From positions 2,852,001-2,916,000 of the forward strand of contig NZ_JAHLZZ010000001.1 of NCBI RefSeq assembly GCF_018967845.1: 64,000 nt of DNA, written 5' to 3'. The number at the start of each line of letters is the position of its first letter. The first letter of the stretch is position 1. Both the position numbers and the translations under genes were made by a program. The notes under the pieces are model-generated. The model was not told the origin of the DNA and made no database searches. It saw only the letters and a list, made by a program, of their open reading frames with translations. This document shows, piece after piece, positions 1 to 8,627 of the stretch. The DNA is from Hymenobacter siberiensis (GTDB taxonomy: Bacteria; Bacteroidota; Bacteroidia; Cytophagales; Hymenobacteraceae).

Positions 1-196
1 GGCAGGTGCAGGTACATTCCGGTCCGGCCGGGGCCAGGCGCAGCGTCACGCGGTAGCTGCGGCTGCCCTGCACCACGGCGTGGAAGGTATCGCCCTCGCG
101 GCGCAGCTTGGTTACGGAGCCGTTGTTGTAATAGCTCTGGCCGCGAGTGTAGCTGGTGGCGTTGGCCAGCTGGCGTAGGGATTGACGGGTAAACAT
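1..196 (-). CDS. SWIM zinc-finger protein, N-terminal fragment
   Basis: An open frame on the minus strand starts at the ATG complementary to 194-196 and runs off the left edge, giving about 65 residues. It begins MFTRQSLRQLANATSY and ends ECTCTC at the window border. Proteins of the SWIM family start this way, with a conserved segment about acquiring tyrosines and a GSV turn, and then carry a CxCx(n)CxH zinc site. The visible CTC would be the first half of that site. SWIM proteins are thought to bind DNA or protein. The zinc His and all downstream domains (often an SNF2 helicase elsewhere) lie outside the window, so the full architecture is unknown. Confidence 0.6.
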   Translation of the reverse strand, partial: MFTRQSLRQLANATSYTRGQSYYNNGSVTKLRREGDTFHAVVQGSRSYRVTLRLAPAGPECTCTC

Positions 197-317
197 GGCA
201 GGGGCGTGGCTGGGTCGTGAGGGTCGCAAAATTAGCTTGGCGGGGTGGCACTGCTATTACGCAGTTGCCAGTGTAGCAAGCGTCATGGTTGCTGGTTGTG
301 GCTATTTGCAAAACAGC

Positions 318-399
318 GTAGCGACGCATCCTTGCGTCTCGTCGCTGAACGAAACCCGCCGTTATTGTTCAACGACGAAACGCAAGGATGCGTCGCTAC
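318..399. repeat. Palindromic intergenic element (33-bp arms)
   Basis: Arms at 318-350 and 367-399 are inverted copies with two mismatches, around a 16-nt loop. The core reads GTAGCGACGCATCCTTGCGT. It lies between the SWIM gene start and the 3' end of the esterase gene. An ORF across it is not credible as a gene. Confidence 0.85.
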
Positions 400-437
400 A
401 TCGGCAGACTGACTCTCTAAATAGCTTCAACCAGCAG

Positions 438-1310
438 CTACTCAACGGCTGCTCCATTGGCTTTCAGTACCTGTTGCAAAAATAGCACCTGGTAGGGCAG
501 CGCGGTCTGCCAGTATTCCCAGGTGTGGGCCCCGGGGCGCTCGGTGTAGTCGTGCGGGGTGTGGTTGTACACGAGGCGGCGGTGCAGCTCGCGGTTGATG
601 TCGATGAGGCCATCATCTACTCCGCAATCGATGATGAGGGGCAGGCCGTTGCGGTGCATTTGTTCGACCAGGGTCAGCACTGAATTGTCGGCGAACCGCT
701 CGGGATTATCGGCTTCGGAGCCGAGGATGGGGGCCCAGAGTCTGGCGCGGTCGGCGGCCTCGGCGGGTGCCAGCTTGCGGTTCCAGGTGCGCAGGTCGAG
801 GGTGCCGCTCATGCTGCCGGCGGCGCAATACAGGTCGGGGTGGCGGGCCGAGAGGAAGAGTGCGCCGTGTCCGCCCATGCTCAGGCCGGCGATGACGCGG
901 CCCTTGCGGTTGGCCACGGTGCGGTAGGTCTGGTCGATTTTCGGGATGACTTCCTGGGTCAGGTAGGTTTCGAACTGGCTATTGGGGCTCACGGGACTGT
1001 TGAGGTAGAAGCTGAAGGTTTCGCCCTCGGGGTTCACGATAATCAGGTTGTACTGGTCGGCCAGGCGGTGCAGCAGCTGCTTGTCGGGTGTCTTGTTCAG
1101 CCAGTCGCCAAAATGGCCCCATGCCCCGTGCAGCAGGTAGAGTACCGGGTAATTCGCCTTTTTATTCTTCGCGTAGGAAGCCGGGAGCACCACGGCGGCC
1201 CGGTAGGTTTTGTGCATGGCCGCACTCGGAATATCCAGGGTATCGACGCGAGCGGCGCGGGCCGCAGTGGCGGTGGCCAGCAGGAGCAGGGCCATTAGGA
1301 GGGAACGCAT
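438..1310 (-). CDS. Secreted esterase-family alpha/beta hydrolase
   Basis: This 290-residue protein starts at ATG 1310, which gives a clean signal peptide (MRSLLMALLLLATATAARA); the longer upstream frame does not. It belongs to the putative esterase family (esterase D/antigen 85-like alpha/beta hydrolases). The nucleophile elbow is GLSMGGHG, the likely acid lies in DCGVDDGL, and the likely catalytic His is in GAHTWEYW near the C terminus. PVLYLLHGAWG supplies the oxyanion-hole region. It would hydrolyse an ester of unknown nature in the periplasm or outside the cell. It stands alone, convergent with nothing close, and has a degenerate palindrome upstream at 1337-1446. Confidence 0.8.
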   Translation of the reverse strand: MRSLLMALLLLATATAARAARVDTLDIPSAAMHKTYRAAVVLPASYAKNKKANYPVLYLLHGAWGHFGDWLNKTPDKQLLHRLADQYNLIIVNPEGETFSFYLNSPVSPNSQFETYLTQEVIPKIDQTYRTVANRKGRVIAGLSMGGHGALFLSARHPDLYCAAGSMSGTLDLRTWNRKLAPAEAADRARLWAPILGSEADNPERFADNSVLTLVEQMHRNGLPLIIDCGVDDGLIDINRELHRRLVYNHTPHDYTERPGAHTWEYWQTALPYQVLFLQQVLKANGAAVE

Positions 1311-1336
1311 GGGTGGAGTGGATGAAGGGAAAAAAG

Positions 1337-1446
1337 GAACGTCATGCCGCGCGCAGGCGAGGCATCTCGCTTGCAATAGTAATTCAATCGTTGGCTAAAA
1401 TGATTACTACCGCATGCGCAATGCCTCAGCTGCGCTCGGCATAACG
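1337..1446. repeat. Degenerate palindromic intergenic element
   Basis: The left half (ACGTCATGCCGCGCGCAGG) and the right half (read in reverse, CGTTATGCCGAGCGCAGCTG) pair imperfectly. The same GTCATGC...GCATCTC layout occurs in better-preserved form at 4090-4222 and 24262-24353, so this looks like a decayed copy. It fills the gap between the divergent esterase and amylase genes. Confidence 0.6.
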
Positions 1447-1498
1447 GGCACTCATCAGCGGGCGTAACTTTACCCCTCGATTTTTAGCAAATAGCATA

Positions 1499-4069
1499 AT
1501 GAAATTCCGCTTACTACTTATTGCCCTGCTGGTCGGTATGGGTAGCGCCCAGGCGAATCAGCTCACCTTTCGGGTTGATATGGGCACCACGGCTGTGCCC
1601 GCTGGTGGCGTGCACGTAGCCGGTAATTTCCAGGCCGCTGCCGGCTTTCCGGCCGACTGGAACCCCGCTACCACCGCCCTGACCGACCCCGACGGCGACC
1701 ACGTCTGGGAAGCCACCGTTAACGTGCCACCCGGTACCTACCTCTACAAATTCGTGAACGGCAACGCCTGGGGCGTTTCCGAATTGGTGCCCGCCACCTG
1801 CGGCATCACCGACGGCGGCGGCAACGTGAACCGGCAGGTAGTAGTGGCCGGCTCGGCCGTGCGCCTGCCCATCGTGGCCTTCGCCGACTGCGCCCCGCAG
1901 CTGCGCTTTGCCGTGGACATGACCGGCCAGACTGTGGCCCGCACCGGCGTGCACGTTGTGGGCAACTTCCAGGCCCTGGCCGGCTACGGCGCGAATAACG
2001 ACGCCACCGCGCTGCCGCTGACCGATGATAACAACGACGGTATTTATGAGGTGACGATTTCGCTGCCGGCCCCTGGCATGTTCCAGTACCGCTTCGTGAA
2101 CGGCAACACCCTGGCCGGGGCCGAAACCGTGCCCGCCGCCTGCGGCACCGCCGATGCCACCGGCACCCTCACCCGCGTGGTGAGCGCCACGGCCGCCGTG
2201 AACACCACGCCCAGCTACTGCTTCGGCACCTGCGCGGCCTGCAATGGGGCCACGCTCACCAATTATCCCACGTATTGGTGGAACGATGCCGTGTTCTACG
2301 AAGTCTTCGTGCGCAGCTTTTATGACAGCAACGGCGACGGCAAGGGCGACTTCGCCGGCCTTACCCAGAAACTCGACTACCTCAACGACGGCAACCCCGC
2401 CACCACCACCGACCTGGGCGTGACCGGCCTCTGGCTGATGCCCATCATGGATTCGCCCAGCTACCACGGCTACGACATTAGCGACTACAAGGCCGTGGAG
2501 CCCGATTACGGTACCATGGTCGACTTCGATGCCTTCCTGGCCGCCGCCCACCGGCGCGGCATCAAGGTGATATTAGACATGGTGCTTAACCACTCGTCCA
2601 GCCAGCATCCGTGGTTCACGCAGGCGGCGGCCAGCACCACCAGCCCCTACCGCAACTGGTATTTGTGGTCGCCCACCGACTTGGGCTACGGGCCATTTGG
2701 CGGCAGCGGCTGGCACCCGCGCAACGGCAATTATTTCTACGGCGCATTTTGGGAAGGCATGCCCGATTTGAACTGGCGCAACCCGCAGCTGAAGGCTGCC
2801 ATGTGGGACGCCGACCGGTTCTGGCTGCGCAAGGGCGTGGACGGCTTCCGGCTCGATGCCGTGCGCTACCTGGTGGAAACCGGCAGTAACACGGCCGATA
2901 CGCCCGAAACCCTTGGTATTCTGGGAGAGTTTCACGACTCGCTGAAGGCCGTGAACCCCGCCGCGCTATCGGTGGGCGAGGCCTGGACCAACACCAGCGC
3001 CGTGATACCCTACGTCAGCAATCGCCGGCTCGACCTTTGTTTTGAATTCGACTTGGCCAGCAGCATTATCGGGGCCGTGAGCCAGGGCAACCCCAACGCG
3101 CTGCGCACCCAGCTCAACGTCGTCACCAGCCTCTACCCGCGCCTGCAGTACGCCACCTTCCTCACCAATCATGACCAGAACCGCGTGTTCGACGGCTTGG
3201 GCAGCAACGTGGCCCGCATGAAGCAGGCGGCCGCGCTCTACCTCACCATGCCCGGCGTGCCCTTCCTCTATTACGGTGAGGAAGTGGGCATGGCCGGCAC
3301 CGGTCCCGACGAGGACAAGCGCCGCCCCATGCAGTGGTCGGCCGGCATCCAGTCGGGCTTCACCGCCGGCACGCCCTGGCGTACCATCAACTCCAACTAC
3401 AGCACCTACAACGTAGCCACAGAGCAGGCCGATGCCAACTCGCTACTCAGTCACTACAAGAAGCTCATTGGCCTGCGCACGGCCAACGAAACCCTGCGCA
3501 AGGGCTACTACCTGCCCGCCATCTCGTCGGCCGCGTCAGTACTGGCCTACGCCCGCGTTTTCAATCAGGAAGCCACGCTGATTGCCGCCAACCTGGGCAG
3601 CACGGCGGTAACCAGCTCCACGCTTTCGCTCACTATGTCCACGCTTGCCCCCGGCACCTACCAGGTAACCGAACTGTACAGCGGCCTGGCCGCCGGCACC
3701 GTCACGGTGAACGCCCAGGGCGGTTTCAGCAGCTTTACCACGACGCTGCCGGCCCTGGCCGCTAATCAGACCTGGGTACTGCGCCTGCGCTCCACCACGG
3801 CCACCGGCACGGCCAGCGCCCAGCCCGCCTTCGCCGTAACGCTCTACCCGAACCCCACGGCCGGCGCGGTGCGCCTGGTCTTGGCAGTCGCCCCGGCCGC
3901 CCAAAGCCAGCTGCAGGTATTCGACCTCACCGGCCGGCTACTGCAAAAGTGCAGCTTCAGCGGCAGTAGCTACGCGCTGGAAACCAGTGGCTGGGCTGCG
4001 GGTACTTATTTCGTGCGAGTGCAATCGGGCACTGCCGTTGCTATGCAGCGGCTGGTGGTGGAGCGGTAA
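1499..4069 (+). CDS. Secreted GH13 alpha-amylase with tandem starch-binding-like modules and T9SS sorting domain
   Basis: This 856-residue protein hydrolyses alpha-glucans outside the cell. A signal peptide ([19 protein letters not shown]) is followed by two similar beta-sandwich modules at about 21-115 and 134-240. Each has a VHVxGNFQA segment and a YKFVNGN or YRFVNGN segment, as in carbohydrate-binding domains of the CBM20/CBM48 type. The GH13 barrel starts near residue 260 with [11 protein letters not shown]. The catalytic triad is visible: Asp453 (GFRLDAV), Glu494 (VGEAW) and Asp559 (TNHDQ). The last 75 residues ([25 protein letters not shown]) are a type A T9SS sorting domain, so export and surface attachment or release through the Por system are expected. 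Confidence 0.93.
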   Translation: MKFRLLLIALLVGMGSAQANQLTFRVDMGTTAVPAGGVHVAGNFQAAAGFPADWNPATTALTDPDGDHVWEATVNVPPGTYLYKFVNGNAWGVSELVPATCGITDGGGNVNRQVVVAGSAVRLPIVAFADCAPQLRFAVDMTGQTVARTGVHVVGNFQALAGYGANNDATALPLTDDNNDGIYEVTISLPAPGMFQYRFVNGNTLAGAETVPAACGTADATGTLTRVVSATAAVNTTPSYCFGTCAACNGATLTNYPTYWWNDAVFYEVFVRSFYDSNGDGKGDFAGLTQKLDYLNDGNPATTTDLGVTGLWLMPIMDSPSYHGYDISDYKAVEPDYGTMVDFDAFLAAAHRRGIKVILDMVLNHSSSQHPWFTQAAASTTSPYRNWYLWSPTDLGYGPFGGSGWHPRNGNYFYGAFWEGMPDLNWRNPQLKAAMWDADRFWLRKGVDGFRLDAVRYLVETGSNTADTPETLGILGEFHDSLKAVNPAALSVGEAWTNTSAVIPYVSNRRLDLCFEFDLASSIIGAVSQGNPNALRTQLNVVTSLYPRLQYATFLTNHDQNRVFDGLGSNVARMKQAAALYLTMPGVPFLYYGEEVGMAGTGPDEDKRRPMQWSAGIQSGFTAGTPWRTINSNYSTYNVATEQADANSLLSHYKKLIGLRTANETLRKGYYLPAISSAASVLAYARVFNQEATLIAANLGSTAVTSSTLSLTMSTLAPGTYQVTELYSGLAAGTVTVNAQGGFSSFTTTLPALAANQTWVLRLRSTTATGTASAQPAFAVTLYPNPTAGAVRLVLAVAPAAQSQLQVFDLTGRLLQKCSFSGSSYALETSGWAAGTYFVRVQSGTAVAMQRLVVER

Positions 4070-4089
4070 GCGCGGCGGAGAACCCAAAA

Positions 4090-4222
4090 GAACGTCATGC
4101 CTATCTGGCGTCCGCGCAGTCGAAGCATCTCGCGTGTGGTAGTAAATCAATCGTTTGACGAAAGAATTACCATTGCACGCGAGATGCTTCGACTGCGCGG
4201 ACGCCAGATAGGCATGACGTTC
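4090..4222. repeat. Long perfect palindromic element (47-bp arms)
   Basis: Arms 4090-4136 and 4176-4222 are exact inverted copies, with a 39-nt loop. Each arm carries GAACGTCATGCCTATCTGGC and the CGAAGCATCTCGCG block seen in other copies in this window. It sits between the convergent amylase and aspA genes, where a folded RNA could serve as a two-way terminator. Confidence 0.92.
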
Positions 4223-4263
4223 TTATTTATTGATGTTCAACGACGAGACGCAATTATGCGTCT

Positions 4264-5670
4264 CTACTTCATAAACACCGGTCGAATCAGATTCTCAAAC
4301 GTGAAAATCTCGTCCCATTTCTCCTGGGTCAATAATCCGCGTTCGGTCACGGCGATGTCGTGCACCGACTTGCCGGTTTTCAAGGCTTCTTTGGCAATCT
4401 CGGCTGAAGCCTCGTAGCCGATGACCGGGTTGAGCTGCGTCACGATGCCGATGCTGTTGCGCACTAGGTTCTCCGCGTGGGCCTTGTTGGCCGTGATGCC
4501 GATGACGCATTTGTCGCGCAGGGTGCGGCAGGCGTTAGTCATGTAAGAAATCGAGGTGAACAGCGCGAAGCTGATAACCGGCTCCATAACATTGAGCTGG
4601 AGCTGACCGGCCTCGGCGGCCATAGTCACCGTGAGGTCGGCTCCGATGACGTAGAACGCGGTCTGGTTCACCACCTCGGGTACCACCGGGTTCACCTTGC
4701 CCGGCATGATGCTGGAGCCGGGCTGCAAGGCGGGGAGGTTGATTTCGTTGAAGCCCGTGCGCGGGCCGGAGGAGAGCAGGCGCAAATCGTTGCAGATTTT
4801 GGAGAGCTTCACGGCCGTACGCTTCAGCACGCCGGAGAGCTGCACGTAAGCGCCCGTATCGTAAGTTGCCTCAAACAAGTCGCCGGCCAGTAGCAGGTTG
4901 AGGCCGGTAATGGTGCGCAGGTGCTCGGTCACCAGTTCGGGGTAGCCGCTGGGGGCGTTGATGCGTGAGCCGATGGCGGTGGCCCCCATGTTGATTTCGT
5001 CAATCAGCCGGCGGGAGTCGTCGATGCGCAGCAGCTCTTCGCGCAGGTTGGTGGCGAAGGCGCGGAACTCGTCGCCCATGCTCATCGGCACGGCGTCTTG
5101 GAGCTGGGTTCGGCCCATTTTGAGGATGTCGCGAAATTCCTCGCCCTTCTGGGCGAAGGCATCGGCCAGCATTTTCAGGGTTTCGCGGTAGCCCACCAGC
5201 TTGTTGTTGAGGGCGATGCGGAAGGCGGTGGGGTAGGCGTCGTTGGTGCTTTGCGAGCAGTTGACGTGGTTGTTGGGATGGCAGAACTGGTACTCGCCCT
5301 TGGCGTGGCCCATGATTTCCAACGCGACATTCGCAATGACTTCGTTGGCGTTCATGTTCACCGAGGTGCCCGCGCCGCCCTGAATCATGTCGGTCAGGAA
5401 CTGGTTGTCGAACTCGCCGGTGGCCACGCGGTCACAGGCGGCGGCAATGGCATCGGCGATGTTGGCGGGCAGCACGCCGAGTTCTTTATTAGCCAGTGCC
5501 GCGCCTTTTTTCACGTATGCCAGGGCCTGCACAAACAGCGGCTCGTTCTTAATGGGAATGCCAGTGATATCAAAGTTTTCAAGCGCTCGTAGGGTCTGGA
5601 TGCCGTAGTAAGAAGTGTCGGGCAGGCTGCGTTCGCCGAGGAAGTCGTGTTCGATGCGGGAATTGGACAT
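4264..5670 (-). CDS. aspA: Aspartate ammonia-lyase
   Basis: This 468-residue enzyme converts L-aspartate reversibly to fumarate and ammonia in the cytoplasm. It starts MSNSRIEHDFLGERSLP, the usual N terminus of the family. The fumarase/aspartase superfamily signature GSSIMPGKVNP is intact around residue 317 and supplies the flexible loop with the catalytic serine. The conserved TNDAYPT block is also present. Length matches the family (about 465-475). It is convergent with the amylase gene and divergent from the DUF885 gene, so it is probably a single-gene transcript. Fumarase class II is the main alternative, but the GTSVNMNANEVIAN region fits aspartase better. Confidence 0.93.
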   Translation of the reverse strand: MSNSRIEHDFLGERSLPDTSYYGIQTLRALENFDITGIPIKNEPLFVQALAYVKKGAALANKELGVLPANIADAIAAACDRVATGEFDNQFLTDMIQGGAGTSVNMNANEVIANVALEIMGHAKGEYQFCHPNNHVNCSQSTNDAYPTAFRIALNNKLVGYRETLKMLADAFAQKGEEFRDILKMGRTQLQDAVPMSMGDEFRAFATNLREELLRIDDSRRLIDEINMGATAIGSRINAPSGYPELVTEHLRTITGLNLLLAGDLFEATYDTGAYVQLSGVLKRTAVKLSKICNDLRLLSSGPRTGFNEINLPALQPGSSIMPGKVNPVVPEVVNQTAFYVIGADLTVTMAAEAGQLQLNVMEPVISFALFTSISYMTNACRTLRDKCVIGITANKAHAENLVRNSIGIVTQLNPVIGYEASAEIAKEALKTGKSVHDIAVTERGLLTQEKWDEIFTFENLIRPVFMK

Positions 5671-5785
5671 GTGGGAATTTTGGGGTGGGACGATGGACCT
5701 GGTATGGAATGGCCGGATGGCGGGACAAACCTACGGCGGCGCATTGCAACGTGGCGGTTTTTTGCGTGTGTGTGGGTTTGTCGCA

Positions 5786-5880
5786 CGTCATGCAGAGCGC
5801 AGCGAAGCATCTTTACCGCTTCGTTACATTCGTGCTAATTACTATTGAGGTAAAGATGCTTCGCTGCGCTCTGCATGACG
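5786..5880. repeat. Palindromic element (32-bp perfect arms)
   Basis: Arms 5786-5817 and 5849-5880 pair exactly. They carry CGTCATGCAGAGCGCAGCGA and the GAAGCATCTTTACC block. It lies in the divergent gap between aspA and the DUF885 gene, so it may sit in a 5' leader here rather than at a 3' end. Confidence 0.9.
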
Positions 5881-5908
5881 GTCTTTTTTCATCGTTCAAA
5901 CCCCACCC

Positions 5909-7660
5909 ATGAAATTCCGCTACCTGCCCATCCTGGCCCTGGCCCTCGCCAGTTGTTCCCAGGCCGATAAATCGGCCACCGCCACCGGCCCCGATGCCCG
6001 TTTCGATGCTTTCAAAGGCCAGTTTATCGAAGCCCTGTGGAAGCAGAATCCGGATTATGCCTCCGGCATGGGCTACCATAAATATGACTCGCTGCTGCTC
6101 ATCCCCAACGCCGCCCAGCGGCAGGCCGATGCTGCGTTCGCCCAGAATAACCTGGCGGCGCTGGGCAAATTCACCCTCGATAGCCTCTCGCCCAACAACC
6201 AGATTGACCTGCGCCTGCTCCGCAACGAGCTGCGCGCCGAGCGCTGGTACGCCGACACCCTCAAAAACTGGCAGTGGAACCCGGCCACCTACAACCTAGG
6301 GGCCTCGGTGGGTGACCTGCTCAATGGCCGTTATTTCCCGCTCAACCGCCGCCTGCGCAATATTTCAGATAAAATCAGCCACGCGGCCGAGTTCTATGCC
6401 GCCGCCCGCGCCAACATCAGCAACCCGACGAAGGAGCATACGCAATTGGGCATCAAGCAAAACGCGGGCGGCCTGGCCGTTTTCGGTTCCGCGCTGGCCG
6501 ATTCGGTGCGGAAATCAAGCCTGACCGAAACCGAAAAAAAGACACTGACCGACCGCGTGGCCGCCGCCAGCAAGGCCATGCAGGGCTACATGGATTTCCT
6601 CAAAAACGACGTGCTGACCAAGGGCTCGTTCCGCCCGTTCCGCATCGGCAAGGAGCTGTTCGACCAGAAATTTGCCTACGACATCCAGTCGCGCTTCACC
6701 GCCGCCGAAGTATATGAGCAGGCCCTGAAGCACAAGGCCGAGCTGCTGCACGACATGGGCCACCGCGCCGCCCGGCTCTACCCCAAGTATTTCCCCGGCC
6801 AGAAAGCCCCGGCCGATACCCTGGCCCTCATCACGGCCGTCATCAACCAGCTCACCCTGAAGCACGCCCCGCGCGACGGTTTCGTGGATGCCGTGAAGCG
6901 CCAGATTCCGACCCTCGTGGCCTTCGTGAACGAGCATAAATTATTGACCCAGGACCCCAGCAAGCCCCTTGTGGTGCGCGAAACTCCGCTCTACATGCGC
7001 GGCAGCGGCGCGGGCGCCAGCGTATCGGCCCCCGGCCCCTACGACAAGGGCGCGAATACCTACTACAACGTGGAGCCCCTGCCCGCCGAGTGGACGCCCG
7101 CCCAGGCCGAGAGCTACCTGCGCGAATACAACGACTACACCCTCCAGATTCTCAATATTCACGAAGCTATTCCAGGCCACTACACGCAGCTCGTGTACGC
7201 CAACCGCTCGCCCTCGCTGGTGAAAAGCATTTTTGGCAACGGGGCGATGGTGGAGGGCTGGGCCGTGTATTCGGAGCGCATGATGCTGGAAAGCGGCTAC
7301 GGCAACAACTCCGACGAAATGTGGCTGATGTGGGACAAATGGAACATGCGCTCGACCCTGAACGCCGTTATCGACCACGCCATTCAGGCCGAAAACATGA
7401 GCGAAGCTGCCGTGGTGGCCATGCTCCGCCGCGAGGGCTTCCAGGAAGAAGCCGAGGCCCGGGGCAAGTGGCTGCGCGCCACCCTCAGCCAGGTGCAGCT
7501 CAGCAGCTATTTCACCGGCTACTCCGAAATCTGCGCCCTGCGCCAAGAGCTGAAGCAGAAAGAAGGCAAAGCCTTTGACCTGAAGGCATTCAACGAAAAA
7601 TTCCTCAGCTACGGCAGCGCCCCGGTGAAATACATCCGGGAGCTGATGCTGCGCAAATAG
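5909..7660 (+). CDS. DUF885 family lipoprotein, putative zinc peptidase
   Basis: This 583-residue protein starts MKFRYLPILALALASC, a lipoprotein signal whose lipobox cysteine follows ALAS. It belongs to the DUF885 family, whose members carry a metal site of the HExxxxH type; here it is HEAIPGHY at about residue 418, with EGWAVYSERM following, as in M2/M32-like metallopeptidases. A role in peptide cleavage in the periplasm is the usual inference, but the substrate is unknown. Length is normal for the family. It is followed by a short inverted repeat (about 7663-7737) and then the YdcF gene. Confidence 0.85.
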   Translation: MKFRYLPILALALASCSQADKSATATGPDARFDAFKGQFIEALWKQNPDYASGMGYHKYDSLLLIPNAAQRQADAAFAQNNLAALGKFTLDSLSPNNQIDLRLLRNELRAERWYADTLKNWQWNPATYNLGASVGDLLNGRYFPLNRRLRNISDKISHAAEFYAAARANISNPTKEHTQLGIKQNAGGLAVFGSALADSVRKSSLTETEKKTLTDRVAAASKAMQGYMDFLKNDVLTKGSFRPFRIGKELFDQKFAYDIQSRFTAAEVYEQALKHKAELLHDMGHRAARLYPKYFPGQKAPADTLALITAVINQLTLKHAPRDGFVDAVKRQIPTLVAFVNEHKLLTQDPSKPLVVRETPLYMRGSGAGASVSAPGPYDKGANTYYNVEPLPAEWTPAQAESYLREYNDYTLQILNIHEAIPGHYTQLVYANRSPSLVKSIFGNGAMVEGWAVYSERMMLESGYGNNSDEMWLMWDKWNMRSTLNAVIDHAIQAENMSEAAVVAMLRREGFQEEAEARGKWLRATLSQVQLSSYFTGYSEICALRQELKQKEGKAFDLKAFNEKFLSYGSAPVKYIRELMLRK

Positions 7661-7662
7661 CG

Positions 7663-7737
7663 TTGCAGTAGCGCGGACTTATAGTACGCGAATTAGTTGG
7701 CTCGCAGCCTCGCAAGCGAAAAGTTCGCGCTACAACC
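7663..7737. repeat. Imperfect inverted repeat between DUF885 and YdcF genes
   Basis: GTTGCAGTAGCGCGGACTT at 7662-7680 pairs imperfectly with AAGTTCGCGCTACAAC at 7722-7737. A related GTAGCGCGGACTT string recurs at 47144-47156 after the AAA+ gene, so this is part of a dispersed small repeat. Confidence 0.55.
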
Positions 7738-7756
7738 AGCCCGCCGGCCGGCCCGC

Positions 7757-7764
7757 TACCTTTG
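7757..7764 (+). promoter_or_regulatory. Bacteroidota-type -7 box candidate (TACCTTTG)
   Basis: TACCTTTG fits TAnnTTTG. It lies only 3 nt before ATG 7768, so if real the transcript would be leaderless or start inside the frame. The same string precedes surE and the subtilase gene. No clear TTG -33 element was found here. Confidence 0.3.
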
Positions 7765-7767
7765 AAC

Positions 7768-8532
7768 ATGTTTTTTCTGCTCTCGAAGGTTCTCGACTTT
7801 GCGCTGCTGCCCACCGTGTGGCTGGTGGCGCTGCTAATTGCGGCATTGGTAGCGCGGCCGCCGCGCCAGCGGCGCTGGCTGGTGGCCGCGCTGGTGCTCA
7901 CGCTGCTCAGCACCAATCCATTCCTGGCCAATGAGCTGCTGCTGGCCTGGGAGCAACCGCCCGTAGCCCTGGCCGCCCTGCCCCGCCACGCCGATGCCGC
8001 CGTGCTGCTCACCGGTATCACCAGCGTCAACAAGTCGCCCCACGACCGGGTGTATCTCGGCCCCGGGGCCGACCGCCTCACCAACGCGCTGTGGCTGTAC
8101 CGGGCCGGCCGGGTGCGCCGCATCATCATTTCCGGCGGCTCGGGTACCGTAAAAACGGCCGCCCACACCGAGGCCAGCGACCTGGCCACGCTGCTGCGCC
8201 TGGCGGGTGTGCCCAACTCTGCCATTCTGCTCGAAGACCAGAGCCGCAACACCCGCGAAAACGCACTGTTCACGCAAAAGCTGGTGGTGGCCCGGCCCGA
8301 GTTGGATACGCTCATTCTCGTCACCTCTGCCTTTCACCAGCGGCGGGCCATGGGCTGCTTTGCCAAAGTCGGGCTGCACCCCATCAGCTTCCCGGCCGGC
8401 TACCGCAGCGCCGACCGCCGCTTATCGCCCGATGCCTGGCTGGTGCCCAGCCCCGAGGCAATGGTTAATATCAGCCTGCTGGTGCACGAAATTACGGGCT
8501 GGTTGACGTATAAAGTGTTGGGGTATTTGTAG
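7768..8532 (+). CDS. YdcF/DUF218 family membrane protein
   Basis: This 254-residue protein has two N-terminal hydrophobic segments (residues 1-30 and 33-55) and then a DUF218 domain. Family motifs are visible: DAAVLLTGI, RIIISGGSG, EDQSRNTRENA and LVTSAFHQRRA. The domain has an alpha/beta fold. E. coli YdcF binds S-adenosylmethionine and ElyC (the other well-known member) acts in envelope biogenesis, but the exact activity is not established. ATG 7768 was chosen over the TTG six bases upstream. It is convergent with the aldehyde dehydrogenase gene, with a palindrome at 8561-8613 between them. Confidence 0.85.
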   Translation: MFFLLSKVLDFALLPTVWLVALLIAALVARPPRQRRWLVAALVLTLLSTNPFLANELLLAWEQPPVALAALPRHADAAVLLTGITSVNKSPHDRVYLGPGADRLTNALWLYRAGRVRRIIISGGSGTVKTAAHTEASDLATLLRLAGVPNSAILLEDQSRNTRENALFTQKLVVARPELDTLILVTSAFHQRRAMGCFAKVGLHPISFPAGYRSADRRLSPDAWLVPSPEAMVNISLLVHEITGWLTYKVLGYL

Positions 8533-8560
8533 CGAAAGTAGGAGGTTGGCAAGGGAATAC

Positions 8561-8613
8561 ACAGAACGTCATGCTTCGGCTGCGCGGACGCCAGATGAAG
8601 CATGACGTTCTGT
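8561..8613. repeat. Short palindromic element between convergent genes (17-bp arms)
   Basis: Arms 8561-8577 (ACAGAACGTCATGCTTC) and 8597-8613 are exact inverted copies around a 19-nt loop that contains GGCTGCGCGGACGCCAGAT. The loop shares sequence with the arms of the 4090-4222 element, so this looks like an internally deleted copy. It is well placed as a shared terminator. Confidence 0.85.
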
Positions 8614-8627
8614 ATATTCGAATTATA

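Noticed and set aside
1514..2551. 345-residue minus-strand open frame opposite the amylase
   Set aside because: Gly/His/Val-rich composition from antisense of GC-rich codons; the plus-strand gene has intact catalytic motifs.
5611..5912. Several short frames crossing the palindrome at 5786-5880
   Set aside because: They translate repeat arms and have no family match; similar peptides appear wherever the element occurs.
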